From Smittia aterrima (taxonomy: Eukaryota > Arthropoda > Insecta > Diptera > Chironomidae): a stretch of 64,000 nt of DNA. The DNA lies in assembly GCA_033063855.1 (NCBI GenBank), contig CP093831.1, positions 15,810,001-15,874,000 on the forward strand, written 5' to 3'. Shown here one piece after another: positions 39,401-49,365 of the stretch. The translations under genes were made by a program, and so were the position numbers. The first letter of the stretch is position 1. Every line of letters begins with the position of its first letter. Below the pieces are notes generated by a model. The model was given only the letters and a program-made list of their open reading frames with translations. It searched no databases and had not been told where the DNA came from.

Positions 39401-40181
39401 AGAAACGAATGATAAAGCAACTGACGACAAATTTTGTTAATCACTAAGCGAAACTCTTATCACCAAAAATAAATAAAAACATTCACGCGACCTACGCCAA
39501 CAACTCATAAAACTCAAAACAAAGAGAATAAAACGATTACTCACGAGCCACTTGGGCCTGGTGGACAATATTTCTTTGTTTCCTTGCAAAATCCTTCAAT
39601 TGCTTCAAATGGAATTCGACTGTAGCTTGTCAGCCAAACCCATGAGTCTCCTTTAGGTGCCGCTCCTTTCCAACCCGTCTTCTTCATGATCTCAGTGTCA
39701 TTCTTCTCGAGCTCGGGTTTTAGACGTGGATTGAAAAACTCGACGATTGGTCCTTCTGCAATATAACGAGGGACGTTTCAAGTGTTTGTCAAACAAAATC
39801 AAGTGAAATGAACTTCTAACCATTTGTTTGATGCCGATAGTCGTAAATAGCTCGTTTGCTTCTACCGTTATCATCAGCTTGTTTCTCATCCAAATATCCG
39901 CGTTTCCTCTCGAAATTGCGTGGGACTTTCACAGCTTCAATTTTCGCAGCTCGATCGTCAAGAATCTTTTCAACAATCTTCTCAATGCCCATCGCATTTA
40001 ATCGTTGATTGTGGTTGATGTAAAACAAAACGAAGCCAGCAGCAGCAATCGTAAACAAAAACGAAACACTCAAGATAACGACATCGCGGCACTGAACCGA
40101 AAACTTTGATTTTGAATGCTTAAGTTCATTGCACGAATTTTTCACAAGCAATTTCGACTTTTCAACCTTCACTGACGACAT
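27489..40181 (-). CDS. colmedin: type II membrane collagen-Ig-olfactomedin protein
   Basis: 897-residue model in 14 exons: 40181-39821, 39755-39545, 30209-30109, 30049-29969, 29922-29842, 29782-29591, 29534-29256, 29200-29118, 29066-28963, 28901-28656, 28603-28264, 28205-28109, 28058-27840 and 27787-27489; all phases join. Residues ~34-55 form one membrane segment. RSKR followed by A (107-111) is a furin-type site. Gly-X-Y collagen repeats (~185-320) follow, then two Ig domains (LQCAATG...YVCIAD and ITFKCE...YHCVSK), then a complete olfactomedin domain (~600-890). This order is that of colmedin/gliomedin proteins, which are membrane-anchored or shed extracellular adhesion proteins. The start at 40181 (taacATG) is preferred over an in-frame ATG at 40232, because ttttag just before 40181 looks like a 5'-UTR splice acceptor. 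The intron 29841-29783 uses a GC donor. Intron 2 (39544-30210) contains five transporter genes on the other strand. Confidence 0.9.
30294..30313. promoter_or_regulatory. GATA-type motifs upstream of transporter A
   Basis: TGATAA at 30294-30299 and TTATCT (AGATAA on the other strand) at 30308-30313, about 100-120 bases before the start codon. Comparable motifs lie before all four other transporter genes. GATA-factor binding is inferred from sequence alone. Confidence 0.4.
30415..32026 (+). CDS. POT/SLC15-type transporter A (divergent, nested)
   Basis: Multi-pass membrane protein of 479 residues; exons 30415-30529, 30596-30824, 30875-31232 and 31289-32026. POT/PTR2 signatures are clear: FHTY in TM2 (the His of PepT H57), GAIIADSWLGLYKTL, QQGSRWVFQATRMNGDLGF in TM7, KPDQM, LPQY...GEI and EAPTSMKSVM. 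Canonical members are proton-coupled oligopeptide importers. Here the TM1 ExxERFxYYG motif reads SILLERYTSGG, so the first Glu is lost. The Asp of GGDQF is Asn (AANQY), and the Asp before QQGSRW is Met. The long loop between TM9 and TM10 of animal PepT is missing, which gives a near-bacterial length. First of five tandem copies in the colmedin intron. The stop codon lies inside an AATAAA (32022-32027). Transport by a non-standard coupling, or another substrate, is possible. Confidence 0.85.
32082..32096. promoter_or_regulatory. paired GATA-type motifs upstream of transporter B
   Basis: Two TTATCT hexamers (AGATAA on the minus strand) at 32082-32087 and 32091-32096, 90-105 bases before the start codon of transporter B. 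Confidence 0.4.
32187..33813 (+). CDS. POT/SLC15-type transporter B (divergent, nested)
   Basis: 484 residues; exons 32187-32307, 32362-32590, 32649-33006 and 33067-33813. It has the same fold signatures as copy A: YHTY, GAIIAESCLGMF, SQQGSRWVFQATKMDGDIGF, KPDQM, GEI and MKSVM. The TM1 motif is SIFLERFSTGG, again without the first Glu, and GGNQF replaces GGDQF. In the PTR signature ADSWLG is altered to AESCLG. The third intron (33007-33066) is exactly 60 bases with no in-frame stop, so retention would only insert 20 residues; alignment with the other copies shows it is an intron. The gene starts 161 bases after copy A ends. A poly(A) signal follows near 33847. Substrate unknown; peptide or peptide-like import is the family default. 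Confidence 0.85.
33889..33894 (-). promoter_or_regulatory. GATA-type motif upstream of transporter C
   Basis: TTATCT on the plus strand (AGATAA on the minus), 63-68 bases before the preferred start codon of transporter C. Confidence 0.35.
33957..35572 (+). CDS. POT/SLC15-type transporter C (divergent, nested)
   Basis: 483 residues; exons 33957-34089, 34145-34373, 34428-34785 and 34841-35572. An in-frame ATG at 33927 would add ten residues; 33957 gives an N-terminus more like the other copies, but either is possible. Signatures: FHIN in TM2, GAIVADSCLGLYKTI, GQQNSRWVFQATQMNGDLGF, KPDQM, QETPQNMKSVM. The TM1 motif is NVFVERFSSGG, GGNQF replaces GGDQF, and QQNS replaces the otherwise conserved QQGS; TM10 has AEI instead of GEI. 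It is the most divergent copy at these motifs. An AATAAA (35561-35566) lies inside the last codons before the stop. The frame is fully open, so I see no sign of a pseudogene. Confidence 0.85.
35721..35726 (+). promoter_or_regulatory. GATA-type motif upstream of transporter D
   Basis: AGATAA(G), 75-80 bases before the start codon of transporter D. Confidence 0.35.
35801..37457 (+). CDS. POT/SLC15-type transporter D (divergent, nested, GC-AG intron)
   Basis: 494 residues; exons 35801-35924, 35985-36213, 36269-36626 and 36684-37457. The first intron has a GC donor (G|GCAAGT) where the other four copies use GT, and the phase and neighbouring residues agree. Signatures: YHLE in TM2, GAIIADSWYGQFKTI, VQQGSRWVFQATRMDGDIGF, KPDQM, GEN and MKSAM. 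The TM1 motif is NVFIERFCSAG. The TM4 Lys of the IKP region is Arg (SIRVNLSIFGANQY), shared with copy E. An open frame continues upstream of 35801, with other ATGs as far as 35648, so the start is chosen by similarity to the other copies. A poly(A) signal follows near 37480. Confidence 0.84.
37692..37707. promoter_or_regulatory. GATA-type motifs upstream of transporter E
   Basis: AGATAA at 37692-37697 and TTATCA (TGATAA on the minus strand) at 37702-37707, about 90-105 bases before the start codon of transporter E. Confidence 0.4.
37796..39440 (+). CDS. POT/SLC15-type transporter E (divergent, nested)
   Basis: 491 residues; exons 37796-37916, 37972-38200, 38256-38613 and 38673-39440. Signatures: FHTN in TM2, GAIVADSWWGHFKTI, LQGSRWTFQAAKMNGDIGF, KPDQM, GEN, EAPARMKSVM. 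The TM1 motif is NMMLERYATTG. The TM4 region reads STRANVTAFGGNQY, with Arg in the usual Lys position as in copy D, which suggests that D and E are sisters. Exon 2 (229 bases) and exon 3 (358 bases) have exactly the same length in all five copies. The stop codon is only 105 bases from exon 2 of the host colmedin gene on the other strand; AATAAA follows near 39469. Confidence 0.85.
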
Positions 40182-40249
40182 GTTACGGCGTCTAAAATCA
40201 AAGTGTCGAGAGAAGATTAAGCATCCATCCAATTAATGTAAACGATCAT

Positions 40250-43200
40250 CACTCGCAAGTCAAAACAAACATAATTTCAGTTTCTCGCGCGCGCGAGAAA
40301 GAGATTGTGAGCAGCTTCACTCAATAAAAATAGCAGCTTAGCGTTCGTTGAACGAACAAACGCATATTTATGTGAAAACGATTTCTGCTCGAAGAAGAAA
40401 TTTTAAAGTTTTCATGTAAACACGCAACTGCGGCTTCTCAAATCAGCACATGGTTGGGATGTTGGAAAAAATGCCGGCTCCGCAATGATCGATTTAGAAC
40501 AGAATATAATTTCATCTATTTTTGTCTTAACCTTTGAAATTGAACAGACGTTCGCTTAAAATGCATTAGCACGGAGAATTTTCGTAAGAAATTGTCTTTC
40601 AGACCACACAGAAATCTCGTCAAAGAAAATTTGGATCAATTTAAGTCAGAAAATTAAGAAAAAGTGAAAAAACCGATGAATTTATATTCTGTTCATCTAG
40701 AAATTTTAATCACCTTTAAAATATTAAAAGAAAACCGAAATTTCTTTAAGAAAACTTTTTAATTTTCCTTCTAAATCAATTTTTCCACAATGATTTAAGA
40801 AACCATTAAGCCGCTTTAAAATTCGGAAAGAAACTAAGATCGATCTATGAAGAATTTTCCAATTTTTCTCTCAATTTTCTCTTGTCCAAAAATCATTTTC
40901 TCGCCAAAGAGAAATGTGGAAATTTTCAGTTCTCATCTTTAAACAGGTTGCGATCTCATTTGAAATAAACTTTTTCCTGAGTTTCCATGAAATTTTTCTA
41001 ACATCTCATTAAGAATCAAGGTGAGACGAGCAAGCTCTCGAATTATTTGTGTCAAGTTCAACGGATTTAATTCGCTTTGTTATCAGCAACGTTCAATGAG
41101 ATTTCACCCACAACTTTTATGCTAAAGACTCTCCATCGAACAGTGGCCATAAATTTTGCTTCGTTTGCATGTTTGCCAACGTTTTTCTCCCTCGTCGAGT
41201 CTCTCAGTTTTATTATTTCATTCAATTTTTTTCCTTTCGACAACTTGTTGTCGCTGTTTTTTACGCGGACTTGCAACGACCAGCAGCAGTGCAAAAACTC
41301 GTCTTCCAAAGCTGCTGCAACATTCTCCTCAAATGCGCTTTATTTCGCGATTCTGTATCAATTTGAGAATTTAAATTTCATCTCGTTCTCAATAAACATT
41401 CACATACGCCTGAGTTGGAGTGCAGCAGCATGAGAAACGGTTATACAAATGAATGCAGATTAGGCAGAGTGGTCGACGGAGAAGTTGGAGGCTGTCCAGA
41501 AGAAACTTTCGACTCTAGATTGAATCAAAAATCGTAAATGGAAACTTCTCAAGTAGAATGAAGTTCACCCTTCTCATGCACAAAGTTTCAAACAAAAATA
41601 ACAAGAACGATTCCCATTCTTTGTTCTGCGGCTTCTTACTTTTCATTGAAGAAAGAAAAAAACTTTCTACAAAAACACATCAACAAGAAGAGAAAAAAGT
41701 TCCAAAAGTCACAAGAATAAGACGCAACAATAATCTCAAAAATCCTCATCTCGCTCGAACGACATTAAAACCAAAACGTTGAATGGAATTGCTACTGTTT
41801 ACTGAACGTCTCGGCGACATCAAACGATTCTCCGATTCATTGATATCTCGTTTGGCGGAGAAGAAAACGCGGCAATTTGAAAATTGGTGACAAAAAGAAC
41901 TTTAACGGGCCAATACTCTCTCGGAGTCTTCGTATCGCGAAGCTATAAAATAAATTAACAGATAATGTGTCGTTAGTTTTCTTTGCTCTGGACATCACAA
42001 AAAAATTTCCCATTAGATCAGAAATAAATTTGAGATTTTCATAATGCAATTCTTTCTTTTAAATTAAATTCTATCTTCAATCTTTTTGCCATCTCGTTGC
42101 TCAGCCACAAATCATCGTTTTAATCGCCGATTAATTATGACTTCGAGGCAAGTCCAATTAATCTACGCAACTCAAGTGTTTCAAGAAGCAGACAAGTCGT
42201 TTTATTATGTTCATGCTGTCCAACAATGCGAAGAATTCTTCTCTTCGATAAATCATCGTCGAATTGCAAATAAATCTATTAGGCTCGAGGAGTCCCATGT
42301 TTGGGGAGCATTAATTAGAAGCTCTTGCTCGCATTTTTGACCATTAACGATGATCATAAACCAGCGAGCAACGGAAACGTAACTAATCTGCATTAATGGA
42401 GTCATATTCTGATGTCTTTATCTTTATAACATTTTTCCTCGTCTCCTCTCTTCTCGATTCCATTTCAATAAATCTTTCAGCCGAGCCCTAACATCAGAAG
42501 CTGAAGTAAATGCAAAGTAAGCATTCGAGTCTAATGGGCCACAGAGCAGCCCCAAAGTGGAGAAATAAAAATCATTTAAAGGCCCATAAGCAGAGAGAGA
42601 GACGATCATTATCAATCTGCTTGCTCTGAATGTTCTTCGATGTGAAACAGTTTGTTTCACGATAAGTTTTGTTCTTCGCGATTCTCATCGTTCAACGTTA
42701 AGCGTGTCTCTATCTTCTGCGATCTCTCTACTGATTTAATAACGTCAATAAATATCGCCTTACATGGGCACTATAACTGCCGAAGGGGGAAACAATTCTA
42801 TTTGCATTGCAGCCAGTGAGACAATCTGTTCAGTTCAACAAATTATTTAAATAAAATATTGTTGGAAATTGAGGCCTCGCTTGAGTGTAATGAGGGCGAC
42901 GGGAATATTGATGCATCGTCTCGACTTCAATTTATTCTCCTTGCATTTTGGTCGAAGCAATATTTTAATGATGGGAAGCTTTATTGAATGTTTTCACATG
43001 CCGTGCGAGATCGAGAACCAGTTGACGATTCCAGTTGATCACAGACGATGGATGAAAGAAAATGAAATGATGGCAGGTAATGTCCTACGTCCGGAGACGC
43101 TTAACGATTTGAATTAATTTAATAAAGGTTCTTAGGCAAAGGTAGCGACGTTGATCTTGAAAGAAACATTCCGACAACGGATTGAATTCTTCGCTGAGTG

Positions 43201-45924
43201 CTGTTCCTGTTTGCGAGAAACCATCTAGACGATGGAGCAATTATTACTCGACTTAATTGCTTTATCTTTAAAATCCATGATATTGTCACAGCGGTTCAAA
43301 CAATGTTGCGCGAGAAAATGCTAATTTAAGTTCATAAAAATAAAACAGCATTGCAAGTGACATTAAGACGAGTGCAGACCATTAGCAGCGCTGAGACACG
43401 AATGTGGGCAGGAAGTATGATTATTAAAATATTCTGAAGACGCAAGGGCGAACAGCCAACAAACTCTTCGTGTCATGATCCAATTATGACTGAATGATAA
43501 TCACGAAATTGCTGAGCTCGCTCGCGGAGAATCTTTCATTAAGCAATTCTGGAAATTCCATGACAGAACTTTCAATTTTAGATGAATCGACACGGACCAA
43601 TTTTCTTCAGGTATTGTTCCCTTCGACCCAGAACGATCATCAACCCAAAAAAAATCTCGGATCAAAATGATATCCAATTTACTGACCGGTCTTGTTTCAC
43701 TCTCTCGTGTCCCTCGTTTGTGGCTTTCCAGCACGTAATTGATGCTTCAAACAAAAACCATAAATATCAGATTTCGTGTCAAAAATATTTAACATAAAAA
43801 ATGCGAAAACTCTTTTGATTCTCTTCAGAGAAATAATTTCGTTGTGTTGAGAATTGCTTTGATTCAGATGATATCACACATTGTTGTCGTCTTTTATTTG
43901 ACAGTGAAGTCAAAGAGGGAAGGGTTGATTATCTTAATGACAAATTCAACCGATCACACATTTTTTTGTTCACGATTCGTAATTTAAATGATCAAGAAAA
44001 TACAAAACTACTCCTTGTTCCTTCTTCGAAGTTTAACTTCTTTTATTCGATGGTCGTTGCTGTCCTCTTCATCAATAAATATTGCAAAATCACCAGTAAA
44101 GTCGCTGGACAACATTTGCGCCTTGTATCGTCAATCAGGCTCCGCTAAAAACTCGAGACGACAGCCGACATGAAGCTGCAACAAAAAAAAAACTCTTCGA
44201 TCGTATCAATTTCAATATTTTTTCTTCGATCGCCTTGTTTTTGAAAGTCACTTATGGGCACGGGATGTGAGTGCAGCGACGACAAAAAAAAAAGATTTTT
44301 CATAAACTCGACAAAGGCGTTTAATGATACGGCGTTGATGTGTCGCAATCGGTTCTGATGTTGTAAGACGATCGAGGAAAACGAGCTTGATGAACGATTT
44401 TGGGATCACGAGATATTTCATCGTCGGCTTCACAGAGATGATTTTAAAGGTTGTCGAACATGCGACATTTTTTGATTTTTATCGTTACAATGTTGAGCAC
44501 GTAACGGATGTTTGGCTCGCTTCACCAACTATTACGAAACAAAGAATTTATTTCTTAACTAGGCAAACGAGACGTCACAGAGTTAGAAACGAAAATAAAT
44601 CAAAAGCGAAGTTTTTGACGTTTATGATTTTCGTTGTATTTCCGATTGAACAATTTCGATAAGTTTTATCTTCTCGTCTAATTGAACGATCGACGATGAC
44701 GACAGTAACGAACGAGAGCAAGTGCTGATGAACGTCTTGTTTGGTCGTTTGGTGATCGACATAGAAAAAAATTCCAATAATTCTGTCAATCGTGAGGTTG
44801 ACGTTTCTTCATCGCTCGCACATCACATTTACGTGCGCAGTCATATAGAATCTTTTTGTTCGAGGAATTTATGCTAATCAAACGAATTAGACAGATGTGA
44901 TTTCTTTACATTTATTAAATCTGACAGTTACGTGATGTTAAAGCAGATTTAGCCAAAAAAACAAACAAGGACTTCATTATATTGTTACGTTCTCTTAAGC
45001 AAAAATTAAAAAGACATTTCTCGTTTTATTGACGACTACTCTTCTCTTTTTATTGATCTGTCCGTCAAAATCATAATCAATTTTCTTTATACTCAATTTG
45101 TAATTATAAAAATACATTACACAAATCGTTTTAGTCATTTCGGCGAAGATGATAAGAAATATCGAAAAGCAGACGAAACACGAATCCAACTTTTATCTTT
45201 GCAATTGAAATGGAAACTTCAATCAAACTCTTGCCACGAGTACAATGGCTAGAACTAGTTATCTTGTGAAAGAAATTGTGTAATCAAATTATCTTGTTTA
45301 TTGCCTTAAGTAATCAGCTATGCTTTTAATTTTAACTTTCAAGTTTAAGAAATTTGCTTTAAAAGAAGGTTTTTGTTAGAGGAAAATCTTGAATTCACCG
45401 TGTGAGGTGGATAACTAATTGTTTTTTTTTTATTTCTAAGATTGGTTTCATCTATTCAGGAATCAACTTCACCACTTCGTTTGAAAGTTCGAGCGATTGA
45501 GGAAATCTCGCGTCTAAACAATTTCCATATGCTAAAAAGAAAAGATTCAAAGTTAAAGATTTTTCCTGAAACACTCGGCTCCGCTGAAGTTGATGGGAAA
45601 AATTTGTTTTCTTATATAAAAAACGGAATCAGCTTCATCTTCTCTTTCTCCTGCTACTCGTAAACCCCCGAAAAATGAGCTTAATTAAATATTCTTTCAT
45701 AAATTATCCGAGGATTTTCTACAGCTTCCTTGTTATCTTGCGAACGGTCTTTGAGAAATCAAAACAAATAATCCAAAATAAAAACGGGGTAGAAAAATGT
45801 TGCGCGATGTCCATTGCAGAAGAAGGTTCTATTTGTGGCCATTCGCACCAATTTACACAGCAATTTTTTTTTAATTAAAAATGATTTTATGATGTGTTGT
45901 TGTTGAAGGTTCTTAGATAGATGC
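40250..45924. other. gene-poor stretch, nothing recognised
   Basis: About 5.7 kb between the colmedin 5' end and the KDEL-receptor 3' end. Open frames are short, low-complexity and without splice logic on both strands. The first part may contain the colmedin 5' UTR and promoter. No repeats, transposon ends or RNA genes were seen. Confidence 0.5.
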
Positions 45925-46645
45925 TTAGGCGGGCAACTGAAGTTTCTTTCCCTTCAAGACTGAAATGAGAATGAAGTTGTAAAACATGAAAGGCTAAAAG
46001 TTACATGTTTACCTTTAGTTATGTACAGATAGAAGAAGTCGCAGTACAAGATTGTTTGAACAATACCAGCGACGATTGCAATGAGGTCGTAATGGCTTTC
46101 CGACGCGTAGCGATAGATCTATAATGAAAATTGATACTTAACGATCGAAACTTGTAATTTCTTCAGATAAAACTTACCCAGTTAAGGATATAAAGTGCTC
46201 TGTAAGAGCCGAGAGCAAACAGATAATGACTCGTAATACTTTCAGCCTCGCCGGTTTTACTGACGAGAAACAGTTGAGGAAGAATCGCGACAGCTTCCAA
46301 ATAAATCGAGAAAGTCCATAATACCTGCAAAGAATCATAGAAGTTTAAAAGGATCATAAGGACTTGCTTAATTTAACAAATTTACCTCCAAGACAGTGAA
46401 GTCGTGATTTATGAGCAGAGCCAATAGCACACACGGAATCAGCAAGAATTCAATTCGGAATGAGTCGTGGTTGTGATCGTAAGTAGCTCGGAATTTCAGA
46501 TACATCAAGTAGAGTGTGCCAAGAGATGAGACGACGAACACGAACTTCATAAACGTATTGTACAGACTAATGTAAGTTGTGAACAAGTCGAGATAGCGGC
46601 TGAGATATACAATGGCGAAAAGGATTTGTGATTTGCCAGAAATGC
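45925..46645 (-). CDS. KdelR: KDEL receptor (ER lumen protein retaining receptor), exon 1 not found
   Basis: Seven-helix Golgi/ER receptor that returns KDEL-tagged luminal proteins to the ER. Four exons are visible: 46645-46386, 46324-46178, 46118-46013 and 45959-45925. They start at GISGKSQILFA and run through SRYLDLFTTYISLYN, ATYDHNHDSFR, LWTFSIYLEAVAILPQLF, SKTGEAESITSHYLFALG and YCDFFYLYIT to the C-terminal tail LKGKKLQLPA, a normal KDELR ending. Introns are 53-61 bp and phases join. The missing part is the first ~31 residues (TM1), which should end just before the split Gly codon at the acceptor (46647-46646). I found no such exon on the minus strand up to about 55 kb. It may lie beyond a long intron that would then enclose the secreted-protein cluster, or it may be lost. 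No lesion is visible in the rest. Confidence 0.9.
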
Positions 46646-47796
46646 CTAAAAAGAAATAAACGTCGTTAATGGTTGTAGAAGCTAGTGAAGATGAATGATA
46701 AGCCACGTTGATAAATGTAGCAAGCGACGGTAATTGATTTTCGAAATCGAACGATTTTACTTGGGTTCCCGAAGCGTCTCAAATATAATTTCAAGATTCT
46801 TTTCTATGTTGAAATCTTTATTTACCGATTAGCGTTAGGATTTTTCATCCGCGAAGATTTCTTATCATTCGACGGAAACATCGAAATATTTAGAACGCTT
46901 ATCAGTGCTTGTGGCAAAAAAAAAAAGTTTGGCTGTGGGTCAATAACATTAGAGATGAACTGAAAATGTCACAACCGGCGACAAAAAATCTTCAGAATCG
47001 GAAAATTTCCGAGAATTCGCCACGAAATATCATTTTCAGATATTTGCAATTTACCTGCACACGATCTCGTTTTCCATATCTTCAACAGCAGAATTATTAT
47101 GGCTAACAAGTGCGACAAATCACCAGCTAATCTAAACACATTCATCTTGTGTGTTTATTGGTTTAAATTAAGAATTTAATCGGAGGAATATTTTTTGTAA
47201 ATCAAACCAGTCGACTTATACGTGGAATTCGAATCATCATCGTCGACGGTCAATCCGAACGATAGCTGCAAATACCAAATTTTATTATTTTGCTTTAATT
47301 TGACTGTCAGGTCTGAAAGCGTTTCTTCAAAACAAAAATATTTTTTTGCCAACTTGTAAATCACTTTGTAAATCTAAAGTATGATTTATGAATTCACTTA
47401 AAGCAAGCCATTGCCTTAACAACTTACAATTTTCATTCGTAAAAATGATTCCAAATGACTCAAGCAGAATTTTCTTAAAAAATCTTCCTTTAAAATTCTG
47501 CTTTAAGTTGAATCCACTATCGACTGCAGTTCTTTCCTTGTTATAGATTCATGTCCTTTCAAATCAGATTAAAAATAAAATTGAAGCATTTTAACGTCAA
47601 ATGAATGATATTGGTCTCGATTTTGCTTTAAATTAAGTGACGTTTCAGAACTTTCGAGTACTCGTGACTCAAAGTTTGAACAAATGTTTTTATTTCACTA
47701 AAAAATAATTTCCCCTTCTATCGCAAAATTTTTCCCTCATTTCGATATACACACACTCCTAGTCTTCAGTCCCCATAAAATTTGGAGCTCAATTAG
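46646..47796. other. region upstream of the visible KDEL-receptor exons; nothing recognised
   Basis: Searched on the minus strand for the missing first KdelR exon without success. No other coding signal; probably intron and/or intergenic DNA. Confidence 0.45.
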
Positions 47797-47832
47797 TATA
47801 AAAGATCATCATTTCTTAAGAAAATTATCAGT
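47797..47832 (+). promoter_or_regulatory. core promoter of secreted-protein gene 1 (TATA plus initiator)
   Basis: TATAAAAG at 47797-47804 and an arthropod-type initiator ATCAGT at 47827-47832, about 30 bases apart, as expected for a TATA-Inr promoter. The start codon follows at 47872, implying a short 5' UTR of roughly 40 bases. This is typical of strongly expressed, tissue-specific secreted-protein genes (inference). Confidence 0.7.
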
Positions 47833-47871
47833 CTTACTTTCAAATTCATTGTTCGCTAAGAAGAATTAAAA

Positions 47872-48709
47872 ATGAAGATTTTCATTGTTGCTTTGATCGC
47901 CGCTATCGCAGTTGCTGGTGCATCTGCTGAAGATACTTGTACTCCTGTTGACTTGACAGCATTTGAGGCCGCACTCAGCAAGGCCAATGGTTACGTTTCA
48001 ACTATCAGATCAAGTGTTGACGCATTGACTGCAGCAATTGCTAACGCAACCAAAGCTACCAATCCGATTTCTCAACTTTTGGGTTCAATTCTCAAAATAG
48101 TTCAAGATTTATTGGGTGCGCTTGCTGTACTTGTCCAAGGTTTGGTTGGATCAGCACAGAGTCTCATCAATAGTCTTGTTGGCAAAACAAACGTCGATGA
48201 AATTAAAACTGCAGGAATCGATAAAATCGCTGGTTTGATTAAGCAAGTCGAAGATTTTGCAAGAGCTGCAAAATGCCAAGAAGATGTCAACAAAGCTGTC
48301 ACAGTCTTGAACTCTATTAACACAGAGTTGGCAAAAACTGCTGAAAAGCTCACCACCAGAGTCGACAATCTTGTTGCTCGCATTCTTGGACTCGTTGCAC
48401 AAGTAACTAATGCTTTAACCGCAGTAACTAATGCCGTCACAACCTTCCCACCAAATTTAGAAGCTATCGTAAGAATCTTAAAGTTAAACGCATGAATTTC
48501 AAAGTTTCACAGTTGCCATTTCACAGATTAAAGCCCTTCAAACTTTGGTTGGAAATTTCTTACTCGGCATTCCAAATATCTTGGGAGATTTGGTAGCAGT
48601 TCTCCCCGCAGCAATTCAAGAAGTATTGGGACTTGTCACAGGACTCCTTGGCAAAATCACGGGTATTGTTGCTCAAATTATCCCCTCTGTCAAAGTTTCA
48701 GTAAACTAA
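47872..48709 (+). CDS. secreted helix-rich protein 1, unknown family
   Basis: 259 residues; exons 47872-48468 and 48527-48709. An N-terminal signal peptide (MKIFIVALIAAIAVAGASA, cleavage before EDTC) indicates secretion. The mature part is rich in Ala, Leu, Val, Thr and Asn, with heptad-like amphipathic and hydrophobic helices and only two Cys (DTCTPV and AAKCQED), which could form one disulfide. No domain was recognised. It is related to the next two genes through the segment AKCQEDVNKA...LNSIN and by a phase-0 intron about 60 codons before the end. AATAAA at 48734-48739. Candidates such as a lipid-binding or structural secretory protein are guesses only. Confidence 0.8.
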
Positions 48710-49365
48710 ATTTTGGCTGGAAAAAAATGAAAGAATAAAAACATCTAAAATTCTTATTCATTTAAATAATTTTGTTTTCAATTCAGAAAAAATATTTCAG
48801 ATCTCTTGGAACAAATGTTTTACTTTTAATATTCAAAAACGGAGGAAGGAGCTAAAGATATCTTGAAGCATTTTGATAACACTTAGATGATGGAATATTT
48901 CACACCTCAATTACTTTGAAGCAAAGAATGTCAACGAATGGCGAAAGGCCAGATAAGCTGCGATAAATTTACGATAGAAACGCTCAGTTTGAAGCTTGAA
49001 GTTGTGACAATAGCATCGAAGGTTTAAGAAAAAATGAAGAGGTAAAAAATATTTTTCAATGGGAATTTACCTTCAAGTAGCTGAGTCATTTCTGATAAAC
49101 TCTTTTTTAATTAGTTGCTATCGCCAGTATGAACCTCAATGTGCGCAAATCGTTGATTAAAACGGAAAATAAAAACGCGACGTAATATCCTTTGATTAAT
49201 TATTCGAATGATTGAGCGAGAAAGGAAAATTAAAAGTTCCACAAAACAAAACAAACTCAGTGAAAGGTAAAAAATTTGCGACAACAAGCGAAGATCATTT
49301 CGGAAGTTCTTGAGAGTTGTAATTTCTCCTTTCGATCTACTATACGCAATCTAAATGTGCCTTTA

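Noticed and set aside
40182..40232. Longer N-terminus for colmedin from the ATG at 40232
   Set aside because: An acceptor-like ttttag stands between the two ATGs and the upstream context is poor, so the extra 17 codons are probably 5'-UTR intron.
41067..41433. Overlapping frames on both strands near 41.1-41.4 kb
   Set aside because: Several equally long frames overlap in different phases, with low-complexity Phe/Ser content typical of noncoding AT-rich DNA.
48102..48440. Minus-strand open frames opposite secreted-protein gene 1
   Set aside because: Antisense shadows of a strongly coding plus-strand exon with Ala/Thr-rich codons.
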